Part shown: positions 54,446 through 63,795 of the stretch, in pieces
How positions within the stretch are numbered: position 1 is the first letter of the stretch
Layout: each line of letters opens with the position of its first letter
Origin: JACPUW01 sp049115495
Lineage (GTDB): Bacteria > Bacteroidota > Bacteroidia > CAILMK01 > JACPUW01
Assembly: GCA_049115495.1 (NCBI GenBank)
Contig: JAGDZV010000003.1
Coordinates: forward strand, 293,377 to 357,376
Direction of reading: 5' to 3'
DNA: 64,000 nucleotides
The notes under the pieces: generated by a model
What the model was told of the DNA's origin: nothing
The model's input: only the letters and a program-made list of their open reading frames with translations
The model's database searches: none
Made by a program: the position numbers and the translations under genes

Positions 54446-55909
54446 CTATGGATTTTGTTCTGCAGCTGAGATTGCATCATTTGCATTAATCTCATCTTCA
54501 GGAATTTGGAAATTGAACATATCACTTTCAGCATCATAGTTGTATAAACCAAATGCAGGGTGATTAGTACCAGTATAGTCTCTTTCCAATGGTCTTTTCA
54601 TTCTTTTCATATCATAGAATGCAAAACCTTCTCCCCACAACTCAATACGTCTTTGAAGATAAATTTCATTTACTAAATCATCTCCAGTAGCAGTAGATTG
54701 AGTATATGCAGCATCACGTGTAGATACAAAATCAAAAAGTAAAGATTGAGCACCAGCTGCGTCTCCACTACGTGCCAAAGCTTCAGCTTCAATCAAATAC
54801 ATTTCTGAAGATCTCATATAGATATAATCACCTTCAAAAAATGTTTCATCCTTAAACTTCATGTTTGCGTAAGGCGGTAAAACTGAGTTTCCAGTATCTC
54901 CTGCAAAAGCATTAAATCTAAAATCAGTTTCAGGAATTTGAGACCAAAGTCTTGCATCAATGTTTTTGTATACACCAAGAATACCAGCATAACCAGGACT
55001 CAAGTTTGCAAAGTGAGAAAAGAATGAAGCGTAAACTGTTGAAGACTCTGCATCAATGTCCGCTCCCCACATTACTTCAGACAAGTTAATGTTAGAGAAC
55101 CCTTGCATCCACTCAGTTTCTCCCATTGGTAATCTTCCTTGTCTTGCAGCATTGGCAGCAGCAGCAGCGCTTGCATATTCACCCATTTCTAAATAAATAC
55201 GAGCTGCAATACCTTGAGCTACTAATTGATCAACTTCTTGAGGTGTTGTTCTTGCGAAACCTTCTAAAAGAACAACAGCTTCCTCAATGTCTGCTTTTAT
55301 TTGAGCATAAACTTCTGATACTGTAGCTCTTGGTTTTCCTTCAAAGTCAGTACCATTTGGCATTGGAATACAAAGATCATTTTCATGACCTATGTATGTA
55401 TGCGCATAAATTCTTGCCGTATTAAAAGTAAACAATGCACGCAATGCCAAAGCCTGTCCGCGCAGTGCTTTTGCACCAGCGTCGTCAGTCGCAGGATCAA
55501 TCGCATTAATTACTGAATTAGCTTCGGCAACCTGAGTATAGTAAGTGTTCCAAATAATTCTAGTTCGAGAGGCAGTTTGTACTCTCGCATCATAATTATA
55601 GTAGAAACCATACCAGTGAAATACAGATTGATTAACATCCTCACTCATCATATCAAGACCAGCACGAACGGCGGTCATACCATAATCAATATGACCGGTA
55701 CTTCCACCAATCTCATAAGATCTAAGGTTTGCGTAAATACCATTTACTATGGCTTGCACTGCAGTTGGGTTTTTAGACAACTGTACGTTGGAGATGGTAT
55801 CTTCTGGAACTGTATCCAGAAAATCATCTTGGCATGCTGTTAATCCAAACAACATAACTGGTAGTAGGAATAATAACTTTCTCATGTTAAAATTTTTAAT
55901 GTGTTTCAT
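54446..55909 (-). CDS. SusD/RagB family nutrient-binding lipoprotein
   Basis: Up to 487 residues (alternative start ATG at 55885, MRKLLFLLPV). The lipoprotein signal ends GLTACQ. The mature start DDFLDTVPEDTISN and TAVQAIVNGIYANLR are the SusD-like N-terminal motif, followed by TPR-like helices (ALRGQALALRALFTFNTARIYAH) and the C-terminal RagB/SusD part (RIELWGEGFAFYDMKRMKRPLERDYTGTNHPAFGLYNYDAESDMFNFQIPEDEINAN). It sits as the lid on the SusC barrel and captures ligand at the surface. The spacing to SusC is 3 bp. No glycosidase lies next to the pair, so the substrate is unknown. Confidence 0.93.
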   Translation of the reverse strand: MKHIKNFNMRKLLFLLPVMLFGLTACQDDFLDTVPEDTISNVQLSKNPTAVQAIVNGIYANLRSYEIGGSTGHIDYGMTAVRAGLDMMSEDVNQSVFHWYGFYYNYDARVQTASRTRIIWNTYYTQVAEANSVINAIDPATDDAGAKALRGQALALRALFTFNTARIYAHTYIGHENDLCIPMPNGTDFEGKPRATVSEVYAQIKADIEEAVVLLEGFARTTPQEVDQLVAQGIAARIYLEMGEYASAAAAANAARQGRLPMGETEWMQGFSNINLSEVMWGADIDAESSTVYASFFSHFANLSPGYAGILGVYKNIDARLWSQIPETDFRFNAFAGDTGNSVLPPYANMKFKDETFFEGDYIYMRSSEMYLIEAEALARSGDAAGAQSLLFDFVSTRDAAYTQSTATGDDLVNEIYLQRRIELWGEGFAFYDMKRMKRPLERDYTGTNHPAFGLYNYDAESDMFNFQIPEDEINANDAISAAEQNP

Positions 55910-55912
55910 TAA

Positions 55913-58900
55913 TTAAAACTTAACTCTTGCACCTATAGAAACACTTCTCATGATTGAGTATTCGTTACTGGCATTACCAGTAATACTTAATCTTGGGTCG
56001 TAACCTTGTCTTGACGACCATAACCATACATTACTTGAAGCAGCATAAATCTGCGCACTTGCAATATTAGCTTTTGAAAGCAATGATCTTGGTATGTTGT
56101 ATGACAACACTACGTCTTGTAAACTTAAATAAGATGTACTAACCAACCAAAGGTCTGATTGGTTGTCATTTTCTGTATCAAATAAATCAAATCTTGGAAG
56201 CTCAGCATCTGTATTCTCTGGAGTCCAAGAATTTTCAACATCCTTGTGATAGTTTTGACCTATATCTGGAGCAGAACTCAAGCTGTTTTGGTAAACACCA
56301 TCGTAACCCCAACCACCTAATTGGTAAGCGAAGTTTACGTCTAATGTCCAGTTTTTAACTGTAAAGTTTGTGAAGAAACCACCATAAATGTCTGGAATAG
56401 CATTTTTACCTTCAATGAAGTATTCATTTGCAGCATTGTAATCAGATGTTTCAATTCTGTTTCCTGTCAATTCACCATTTGCATCTACTTCGTCTTGGTA
56501 CCAAAGCGCGTCTCCTGTAGCAGGATCAACACCAGCAAACTCTCTCATGTAGTAAGCAAAGCGGCTTCTTCCTTCTTCAAGTCTGAAGTTTCCATCATCA
56601 ATAAACTCTTGCGGAAGTCTAGTAATAACATTATTGAAACGAGTTGCGTTTGCTCCTAATCTCCATTTAAAGTCTCTTGCTGTTAAAACATCAGCAACTA
56701 AATTGGCTTCAATACCTCTATTTTCCATATCACCAACGTTGTCAGCCAAAGAACCACGACCTTCAGATAGTGGAAGCGGATCGTAGAATAATAGGTCATT
56801 AACTCTTCTCACAAAGTACTCAACTTCTAGTTTAACGCGATTCGCTAATAAACTAGTTTCAAATCCTGCATTGAAGTTTATTGAAGTTTCCCAAGTTAAA
56901 TTAGGGTTACCTAATGAAACAAAACTTACACCAGGAACACCTCCACCTGCATTGATAACGTTAAACTGATCAACATAAGAGTAGTAGTTTCTTCCAAGTG
57001 TAGCATCTTGGTATAAAATTGCGTCGTTACCTTGCTGACCATAACTTGACTTAATTCTCAAGCTGCTCATCCAAGTACCAGGGTTAAAGAAATCTTCTTT
57101 AGTTACTTCCCACGCGCCACCTAATCCGTAAAATGTACCCCATCTTGCTTCAGGAGCAAATACTGAAGAACCATCACGTCTTAAACTTGCATTCACAAAG
57201 TATTTGTCGTCTTTGCTGTAGTTAACTGAAGAAAAGAAACCTTCAACTCTGTATGTTTCTCTTGAACCTGTTGCATACTGAATGTTTGTAGCATTGTTCA
57301 AGAATGGAATATCACTAATTAATGCTTCAGTTTTTTGAGCACTTAATGAAGAAAATGCATAATCGGTTGACTCATGACCAAATAAAACATTGATAGTATG
57401 ACCATTACCACCAGTTGAATAGTTTAACAACTGCTGATTGTTAATAGTATTTGCTCTTGTATTAGTAGCTGTTAATCTACCATTTACGTTAGAAGCATCA
57501 CCACCAATTGGAGTAGCAAACTCAGTTATGTTACTTCCAATGTAATCAGCTGTTAAGTTGTAACGGAATGAAAAATTCTTTAAGAAATTTATTTTAGCAT
57601 AAAAACGTCCAGAAAGGTTGTCTCTACTGTTATTATCAATATCTAAAATACTTGTTGCCACTGGATTGTTGAATGCACCGTATGGCCTAACTCCAGGTAT
57701 ACCGTCATCATTAGTACCAAAATCCCATACCTGATCTCCATTTGCATCTAGAATTGGATCTCCATTATCATCATAACCATAAACTGGATAAATAGGACCT
57801 ACATTTCTGGCCCAGCTAAACAAATTACTGTATGTGTTTGATCCAACATTTTGAATAGGAGCATTCTGCTCTGTTTGAGCATAGTTTATGTTACTTCCTA
57901 CTTCAATATGCTTATTTACTCTATGATCAACTGAGAATCTAGTCGTAATTCTTGAGAAATCTGACTGTAAAGCATATCCCCCATCATTTAAATAACCGAA
58001 TGATAAGTAAGTGCTTGTCTTTTGAGTGTTACCACTTAATGAAACGTGCGTTTCAGATCTAAGGGCTGGTTGGAAAAGCTCATCATACCAAGAATCATTG
58101 TATTTAAGGTTGGCACCTGCTCTAATTTTACCAGTTGATGGATCAATTACCATTGAGTCAGCAACATCATAGTTGTTATAACCTAGTGAAAATCCACCAC
58201 CTGAAATTAGCTCTTTAGCTGCTGTTAAACCGGCAGTATCAGAATTCATTCCTTGGTTAATTAAACCAATTCTGTGTCTGTTATACCATGTTTCATAATA
58301 CTGTCCTGGATCAGTGATTACATCGTAATCTCTTACCATACGCGTGTTTCTACCAACACGAGTATCTACAGAAACTGAAAGGCCATTTCCTTTACCTTTT
58401 TTTGTAGTAATGATGATTACACCATTAGCACCTCTACTTCCGTAAAGTGCACTAGCAGAAGCATCCTTCAAGAAAGTCATTGATTCGATATCGCTTTGGG
58501 CAATTGAATTAATGTTTCCGTAAAATGGAACTCCATCTACTACATAAAGTGGTTGAGTAGAAGCGTTGATTGAACCAATACCTCTGAACAATACCGTTGG
58601 AGCAGCTCCGGGCTGACCATTTTGGGAAATGATCTTAACACCAGAAACTTTACCATCAAGTCCTTGAACAATGTGAGAGTTTTGAACCTTTGTAAGCTCT
58701 TCACTCTTTAACGCTACTACCGAACCTGTAATTTCCTTTTTGGCTTGAGTACCATAGGCTGTTACCAATACTTCATCTAGCGCAAGAATGTCAGCTTCAA
58801 GCTCAACATCCATCAGACTTGCCGGACCTACGTCCACTGCTTTTGTAACAAATCCAACACTACCATACTGTAGTCTGGTTGTTCCATCGGGTACTTCTAA

Positions 58901-59074
58901 GGAATATTTACCTTCAAAGTCGGTAAACGTCCCGATGGTCGTGTTCTCCACTACTACAAAACCGCCCACAACGGGTTCTCCCTCGCTGGTGACGGTACCT
59001 GTAATAGTGCGTTGTGCAAATACGGCACTGATGCTAAACAGCAATGCCATTACTACTAACGTACTTTTTCTCAT
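55913..59074 (-). CDS. SusC/RagA family TonB-linked outer membrane protein
   Basis: 1053 residues. Signal peptide (1-20, ending VFAQ), CarboxypepD_reg-like domain (about 22-95, GTVTSEGEPVVGGFVVVENTTIGTFTDFEGKYSLEVP), then the SusC signature VTAYGTQAKKEITGSVV and plug (SHIVQGLDGKVSGVKI, SASALYGSRGANGVIIITTKKG), and the beta-barrel ending SIGARVKF. No N-terminal STN domain, so no direct anti-sigma signalling. It imports a ligand handed over by SusD. A perfect -7 box (rc TATATTTG, 59114-59121) lies 40 bp upstream. Confidence 0.95.
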   Translation of the reverse strand: MRKSTLVVMALLFSISAVFAQRTITGTVTSEGEPVVGGFVVVENTTIGTFTDFEGKYSLEVPDGTTRLQYGSVGFVTKAVDVGPASLMDVELEADILALDEVLVTAYGTQAKKEITGSVVALKSEELTKVQNSHIVQGLDGKVSGVKIISQNGQPGAAPTVLFRGIGSINASTQPLYVVDGVPFYGNINSIAQSDIESMTFLKDASASALYGSRGANGVIIITTKKGKGNGLSVSVDTRVGRNTRMVRDYDVITDPGQYYETWYNRHRIGLINQGMNSDTAGLTAAKELISGGGFSLGYNNYDVADSMVIDPSTGKIRAGANLKYNDSWYDELFQPALRSETHVSLSGNTQKTSTYLSFGYLNDGGYALQSDFSRITTRFSVDHRVNKHIEVGSNINYAQTEQNAPIQNVGSNTYSNLFSWARNVGPIYPVYGYDDNGDPILDANGDQVWDFGTNDDGIPGVRPYGAFNNPVATSILDIDNNSRDNLSGRFYAKINFLKNFSFRYNLTADYIGSNITEFATPIGGDASNVNGRLTATNTRANTINNQQLLNYSTGGNGHTINVLFGHESTDYAFSSLSAQKTEALISDIPFLNNATNIQYATGSRETYRVEGFFSSVNYSKDDKYFVNASLRRDGSSVFAPEARWGTFYGLGGAWEVTKEDFFNPGTWMSSLRIKSSYGQQGNDAILYQDATLGRNYYSYVDQFNVINAGGGVPGVSFVSLGNPNLTWETSINFNAGFETSLLANRVKLEVEYFVRRVNDLLFYDPLPLSEGRGSLADNVGDMENRGIEANLVADVLTARDFKWRLGANATRFNNVITRLPQEFIDDGNFRLEEGRSRFAYYMREFAGVDPATGDALWYQDEVDANGELTGNRIETSDYNAANEYFIEGKNAIPDIYGGFFTNFTVKNWTLDVNFAYQLGGWGYDGVYQNSLSSAPDIGQNYHKDVENSWTPENTDAELPRFDLFDTENDNQSDLWLVSTSYLSLQDVVLSYNIPRSLLSKANIASAQIYAASSNVWLWSSRQGYDPRLSITGNASNEYSIMRSVSIGARVKF

Positions 59075-59113
59075 AATGCTTTTTTATGGTTTATATAAAC
59101 CGAATGCCAACCC

Positions 59114-59121
59114 CAAATATA
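59114..59121 (-). promoter_or_regulatory. Putative -7 box of the SusCD operon
   Basis: Minus-strand TATATTTG matches TAnnTTTG exactly, 40 bp before the SusC ATG. The rest of the 294-bp divergent region (59075-59368) shows no other recognisable site besides the box at 59338-59345. Confidence 0.35.
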
Positions 59122-59337
59122 TAGAAACATTTTCTTAACATACTTTATAAATTCAGTGATTTTTTCTGAATTTAAGTAGCGACATATGTATATATGAAAA
59201 TTAATAATCTATATTTTTTCTGCCATTACATTGTAGATAAACACTTTACAAGGTTTAAAACTAAATGTTAAGAAATGCGAACAAGGTCTTAACAAATTAG
59301 ACATATACTAGAGTACATAGCTGATACACTATTCAAC

Positions 59338-59345
59338 TATCTTTG
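59338..59345 (+). promoter_or_regulatory. Putative -7 box of the hydratase-dehydrogenase-aldolase operon
   Basis: TATCTTTG matches TAnnTTTG exactly and ends 23 bp before the ATG at 59369. The -33 position shows no clear TTTG. Confidence 0.4.
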
Positions 59346-59368
59346 CCGCCCCAGAATCTACTTTGCAA

Positions 59369-60154
59369 ATGCATTCTAACATTATTAAAGCCGCTGAAGC
59401 GCTATATGTGGCTAATCAAAATAAAAAGGCCTGTCTTCCAATTCGTGAAATAATTGGTTCTGATGGGATAGAGCTGGCATATGAAACTCAAAGAGTAAAC
59501 ATTCAAAAGCGAGAGGCTGCGGGTGCTCGAATAATTGGGCGAAAAATTGGTTTAACTTCAATAGCAGTTCAAAAACAATTAGGAGTAAATCAACCTGATT
59601 ACGGAATGCTGTTAAACGACATGGAAGTAATGGAAGGTGGAGAAATTACTTGGTCAGAATGTATGCAGCCCAAGGCCGAAGCAGAAATTGCATTTATACT
59701 TGGTGCTGACCTAACCCAGGCAAATAGTTCAATTTCAGAAATAATAAGCTCAATTGAATATGCAGTTCCCTGTATAGAAATTGTAGGAAGCCGAATAAAA
59801 GATTGGGATATAAGAATAACCGATACTATTGCTGACAATGCTTCGGCCAGTCACTTTGTTTTGGGCCATACCCCTAAGAAGTTGACTGAATTTGATGTAG
59901 TTGACTGTCAAATGCAAATGTTTAGAAACGGAAAAGTTGAATCGGAAGGTAACGGAAGGGCTTGCATGGGGTCACCAATTAATGCAACTTGGTGGTTGGC
60001 CAACAAAATGGTTGAATTGGGTCAACCTTTAAGAAAAGGAGAAGTTGTTCTCGCTGGTGCTCTGGGCCCAATGGTTCAGGCTAGTGCAGGTGATGAATTT
60101 GTTGCCCAATTTACTGACCTTGGAAATGTAAGTGTAAAGTTTAGCGAAGAATAG
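59369..60154 (+). CDS. 2-keto-4-pentenoate hydratase family protein (DmpE/MhpD-like)
   Basis: Start at the ATG at 59369 (MHSNIIKAAEAL); a TTG two codons earlier is less likely. 261 residues, normal for 2-hydroxypent-2,4-dienoate hydratases: GARIIGRKIGLTSIAVQKQLGVNQPDYGMLLNDM, CMQPKAEAEIAFILG (metal-binding Glu pair), CIEIVGSRIKDWDIRITDTIADNASASHFVLG and the C-terminal GEVVLAGALGPMVQASAGD. It adds water to 2-hydroxypenta-2,4-dienoate to give 4-hydroxy-2-oxovalerate. The decarboxylase DmpH is a homologue and cannot be excluded on sequence alone. First gene of a three-gene unit. Confidence 0.85.
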   Translation: MHSNIIKAAEALYVANQNKKACLPIREIIGSDGIELAYETQRVNIQKREAAGARIIGRKIGLTSIAVQKQLGVNQPDYGMLLNDMEVMEGGEITWSECMQPKAEAEIAFILGADLTQANSSISEIISSIEYAVPCIEIVGSRIKDWDIRITDTIADNASASHFVLGHTPKKLTEFDVVDCQMQMFRNGKVESEGNGRACMGSPINATWWLANKMVELGQPLRKGEVVLAGALGPMVQASAGDEFVAQFTDLGNVSVKFSEE

Positions 60155-60163
60155 AACTTGAAT

Positions 60164-61099
60164 ATGCAAAAGTTTAAATGTGCCATCATTGGATCAGGTA
60201 ATATTGGCACTGATCTAATGATTAAAATACTGAGATACTCAGATATTCTTGAGATGAGTGTTATGGTTGGAATAGACCCAAAGTCTGATGGTTTAGCAAG
60301 AGCCAAAAGAATGGGCGTCGCCACCACGCACGAAGGAATTGATGGTCTGATTAATATGACCGAATGGAGCGACATTACCTTCATTTTTGATGCTACTAGT
60401 GCAAAAGCTCACTTATACAATTATGAAAAGATAAAGCAGTATCAAAATAAGAAAGTGATTGACCTCACTCCTGCCGCTATTGGACCATACTTAGTTCCAC
60501 CAGTAAATTTTGATTCAAACATTGATCTTGATAATGTGAATATGGTAACCTGTGGTGGGCAGGCGACAATTCCAATGGTTGCAGCCGTTTCAAAAGTGGC
60601 CAAGGTGCATTATGGTGAAATTGTAGCATCAATTGCAAGTAAATCAGCGGGGCCAGGCACAAGAGCCAACATTGATGAGTTTACTGAAACCACATCAAAA
60701 GCAATTGAAGCTGTGGGCGGAGCCACAAAAGGCAAGGCTATCATAATTCTTAATCCTGCAGAACCGCCTTTAGTAATGCGCGATACGGTTTTCACATTGA
60801 GTGAAATGGCTGACAAAGAACTCATTAGAAAGAGTATTCATGAAATGGTTGCGGAAGTAAAAAAATATGTACCAGGTTATGAACTACATCAAGAAGTACA
60901 ATTTGAAGAAATTCCAGAGGATAATCCGGTATTTATAGAAGGCGTCGGTCATGTTTCGGGGTTAAAAACAATGGTATTACTACAAGTAGTAGGCGCTGGA
61001 CATTATCTACCTGCCTATGCAGGAAACTTGGATATTATGACGAGCGCGGCCAAAGCAACGGGTGAAAAAATGGCAAAACAACTAGTTCAAAAAGCTTAA
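60164..61099 (+). CDS. Acetaldehyde dehydrogenase, acetylating (DmpF/MhpF-like)
   Basis: 311 residues from the ATG at 60164. N-terminal Rossmann CAIIGSGNIGTDLMIKI, DATSAKAHLYNYEKI, IDLTPAAIGPYLVPPVN, then VNMVTCGGQATIPMV with the catalytic Cys, and GPGTRANIDEFTETTSKAIEAVGGA. It converts acetaldehyde (or propanal) and CoA to acyl-CoA with NAD+. It forms a channelled complex with the aldolase encoded 9 bp downstream. Confidence 0.94.
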   Translation: MQKFKCAIIGSGNIGTDLMIKILRYSDILEMSVMVGIDPKSDGLARAKRMGVATTHEGIDGLINMTEWSDITFIFDATSAKAHLYNYEKIKQYQNKKVIDLTPAAIGPYLVPPVNFDSNIDLDNVNMVTCGGQATIPMVAAVSKVAKVHYGEIVASIASKSAGPGTRANIDEFTETTSKAIEAVGGATKGKAIIILNPAEPPLVMRDTVFTLSEMADKELIRKSIHEMVAEVKKYVPGYELHQEVQFEEIPEDNPVFIEGVGHVSGLKTMVLLQVVGAGHYLPAYAGNLDIMTSAAKATGEKMAKQLVQKA

Positions 61100-61108
61100 T
61101 AGATTACA

Positions 61109-62116
61109 ATGAAACTTTATATACAAGATGTAACATTAAGAGACGGAATGCACGCCATTCGACATAAGTATTCTAAAGAAAATGTAATAGAAATAGCAAA
61201 AGCGCTTGATGATGCAAAAGTAGATGCCATTGAAATTGCTCATGGTGATGGCCTTACCGGCGGAAGTTTTAACTATGGGTTTGGTGCACATACTGATTGG
61301 GAATGGTTGGAAGGTATTGCTGAGAATTTGAACCATGCAAAACTAACTACCCTTCTATTGCCTGGAATTGGAACCATTGAAGACTTAAAAAAAGCACGTG
61401 AACTTGGCGTTGAGTCTGTAAGAATTGCAACACATTGTACTGAAGCTGATATTTCTCAGCAACATATTGAAGCGGCTAAAAACATGGGAATGGATGTTGG
61501 CGGTTTTTTAATGATGGCTCACATGAATGAACCTAAAAAACTAGCCGAACAAGCCCAATTGATGGAAAGTTATGGAGCTGACTGTGTTTATGTTACCGAT
61601 AGTGCAGGCGCTTTATTAATGGATGATGTTGCGGATAGAATGAAAGCCTTTAAAGATAAACTCGATTCAAATACAGAAATAGGAATTCACTGTCATCATA
61701 ACTTGGGATTAGGTGTTTCTAATACAATTGTAGCTATGCAGCACGGTGCCACTAGGCTTGATGCAAGTTTAGCTGGAATGGGTGCAGGTGCAGGAAATTG
61801 TCCATTAGAAGTACTAGTAGCTGTTTTAAACAAAATGAGTGCAAATCATAACTCAGACTTGCATAAACTTATGGATGCAGCAGACGACATGATTAGGCCA
61901 TTACAAACAAGACCAGTACGTGTTGATAGAGAAACACTTAGTTTAGGCTATGCAGGCGTGTATTCAAGCTTTTTGTTGCATAGTGAAAAAGCCGCTCAAC
62001 GCTATGGTCTTGATACTAGAACCATACTAGATGAACTTGGAAAAAGAAAAATGGTGGGTGGTCAAGAAGATATGATCGTTGATGTTGCTTTAGATATCAA
62101 GAGCGCTAAAGATTAA
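61109..62116 (+). CDS. 4-hydroxy-2-oxovalerate aldolase (DmpG/MhpE-like)
   Basis: 335 residues. IQDVTLRDGMHAIRHKY (metal Asp and catalytic region), VDAIEIAHGDGLTGGSFNYGFG, VYVTDSAGALLMDDV, and IGIHCHHNLGLGVSNTIVAM (metal-binding HxH) are diagnostic; the C-terminal helical region (about 270-335) is the dehydrogenase-binding part. It splits 4-hydroxy-2-oxovalerate into pyruvate and an aldehyde, which passes through a tunnel to the dehydrogenase. The 3' end overlaps the convergent SulP gene by 11 bp. No ring-cleavage genes are seen in the window. Confidence 0.94.
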   Translation: MKLYIQDVTLRDGMHAIRHKYSKENVIEIAKALDDAKVDAIEIAHGDGLTGGSFNYGFGAHTDWEWLEGIAENLNHAKLTTLLLPGIGTIEDLKKARELGVESVRIATHCTEADISQQHIEAAKNMGMDVGGFLMMAHMNEPKKLAEQAQLMESYGADCVYVTDSAGALLMDDVADRMKAFKDKLDSNTEIGIHCHHNLGLGVSNTIVAMQHGATRLDASLAGMGAGAGNCPLEVLVAVLNKMSANHNSDLHKLMDAADDMIRPLQTRPVRVDRETLSLGYAGVYSSFLLHSEKAAQRYGLDTRTILDELGKRKMVGGQEDMIVDVALDIKSAKD

Positions 62117-63770
62117 CCGCTTCAGTTAAACTTCCATAAGTATTAACTGTATTTTGATCAGTAAAAAGTATTCCTGAGTTCTCAATAAGGTCTTCAACTT
62201 GTTCAACCATATTGGCTATTTTCAAATGCTGCTTGTTTTGTTCAAGAGACTCAATAATGCTCTGCAAAACCGTTAGACCAGTACTGTCTATATCATGAAT
62301 ATTGCTAGCATCAAGTACTACAAATTCGTTGTTTGATCTTTCGGCAATTTCAATGAATTTATCTTTAAAGTAATAGGCATTACCATAGTATAGTTGATCA
62401 TCAAACCTTATTAATGTATGGTTTTTGACCTTTTGTAAACCATCATATCTATCGCTACTTCTAAAGTAATTCGTTGATTCAATCATTCCAAGCTCGGTAA
62501 TATTTGGTTTAGAGCTTTTGTATAGAACGGAAATTATTGAAAGTGAAAAACCTAATAGAACACCAAGTTCAATTCCTAAAATTAGTGTTCCCGAAAAAGT
62601 AATAAGCAGTGTATAAAAATCTCTCCTATGCACTTTCCATAATCGAATTGGTTCATTATGATCAAATAAATTTTTAATCGCTAAAAGAATAATTGCAGCC
62701 AGTACAGCAATTGGTAAATGCTTAAAAAGCGATGTTAGAAAAAGAAGAGAAAGTAAAACAACAAATGCCGAAATAATTGAGGATAGACCTGTTTTAGACT
62801 TTGAAGAAAAGTTTACTGCAGATCTGCTAAAGCTTCCTGATGTTGGCATTGATTGGCCAAAAGAGCCTAAAACGTTAGATAACCCGAGTGAGAAAAGTTC
62901 TTGATTATTTTTAACCTTATAACTCTTACTTTTTCCTTCATAGGTTTTGGCGATTCCTAAACTCTCAACCAAACTAATTGCTGTAACAGTAAAAACTGTA
63001 GGCAATAATGAAACTACAATTTCCTTATCATAAATGGGTATTGTGAAATCAGGAAGACCTTCTGGCACCAAACCAACGGTGGTTATTCCAAGTTTATTGA
63101 ATTCAAAAAACCATGATAAAAATGTAGAAACAACCACAACGATCAGAGCTCCAGGTATTTTTTTATTCGCTCTTTTTATGAGAATTAGAACGGCCAGTGC
63201 AATTATGCTAAGACTCAAGGTTTGTGCATGAACCTGACGAAAATTCTCAATTACGTACCAAACCGTTTGAAGCGGATTGCTCAATCTAGGAATATTCATT
63301 CCAAAAACATCTTTTAGTTGAGAAACTGCCACAATAATGGCAGCTGCCGATGTAAACCCGGAGATTACGGGGTGAGATATAAAATTGATTAGAATCCCCA
63401 ACCTTAATGCACTAAGAGAAATTTGAAGAATTCCGATTAGTAATGCTGCTAAAATTGCTAACTCGACAAATTGTTGGGAAAGTGGTTCAGCTAAATTTTT
63501 TATCCCTGCGAAAACAAGTAAAGCCGAAACCGCAACTGGCCCCACAGATAAGTGACGAGAACTACCAAAAATGCCATAGATAATTAACGGTAGTAAACCT
63601 GCATATAAACCGTAAATAGGAGGCATTCCTGCTAAATAAGCATATGCCATTCCCTGTGGTACAAGCATTACCCCCACCGTAATTCCAGCCGATAAATCAT
63701 TTGTAAATCTTTGCTTAGAATAAGTCTTAAGATCTGCTAATAATGGTATTAAGTTGAATATGTTTTTCAA
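62106..63770 (-). CDS. SulP family anion transporter with STAS domain
   Basis: 554 residues. About 12 membrane segments in residues 20-420, starting with the SulP signature DLSAGITVGVMLVPQGMAYAYLAGMPPIYGLYAGLLPLIIYGIFG, and QSMPTSGSFSRSAVNFSSKSKTGLSSI. The cytosolic STAS domain (about 435-554) has FVVLDASNIHDIDSTGLTVLQSI with the conserved Ser. The family moves sulfate, bicarbonate or other anions; substrate is not determined here. The carbonic-anhydrase or sulfate-assimilation neighbours that would help are absent. Confidence 0.92.
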   Translation of the reverse strand: MKNIFNLIPLLADLKTYSKQRFTNDLSAGITVGVMLVPQGMAYAYLAGMPPIYGLYAGLLPLIIYGIFGSSRHLSVGPVAVSALLVFAGIKNLAEPLSQQFVELAILAALLIGILQISLSALRLGILINFISHPVISGFTSAAAIIVAVSQLKDVFGMNIPRLSNPLQTVWYVIENFRQVHAQTLSLSIIALAVLILIKRANKKIPGALIVVVVSTFLSWFFEFNKLGITTVGLVPEGLPDFTIPIYDKEIVVSLLPTVFTVTAISLVESLGIAKTYEGKSKSYKVKNNQELFSLGLSNVLGSFGQSMPTSGSFSRSAVNFSSKSKTGLSSIISAFVVLLSLLFLTSLFKHLPIAVLAAIILLAIKNLFDHNEPIRLWKVHRRDFYTLLITFSGTLILGIELGVLLGFSLSIISVLYKSSKPNITELGMIESTNYFRSSDRYDGLQKVKNHTLIRFDDQLYYGNAYYFKDKFIEIAERSNNEFVVLDASNIHDIDSTGLTVLQSIIESLEQNKQHLKIANMVEQVEDLIENSGILFTDQNTVNTYGSLTEAVNL

Positions 63771-63795
63771 ACCTGCACAATCTTAAAACAATTTT

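Noticed and set aside
54319..54552. Open frame on the minus strand across the SusCD terminator
   Set aside because: It runs through a strong intrinsic terminator and the SusD 3' end in another frame; no domain is seen.
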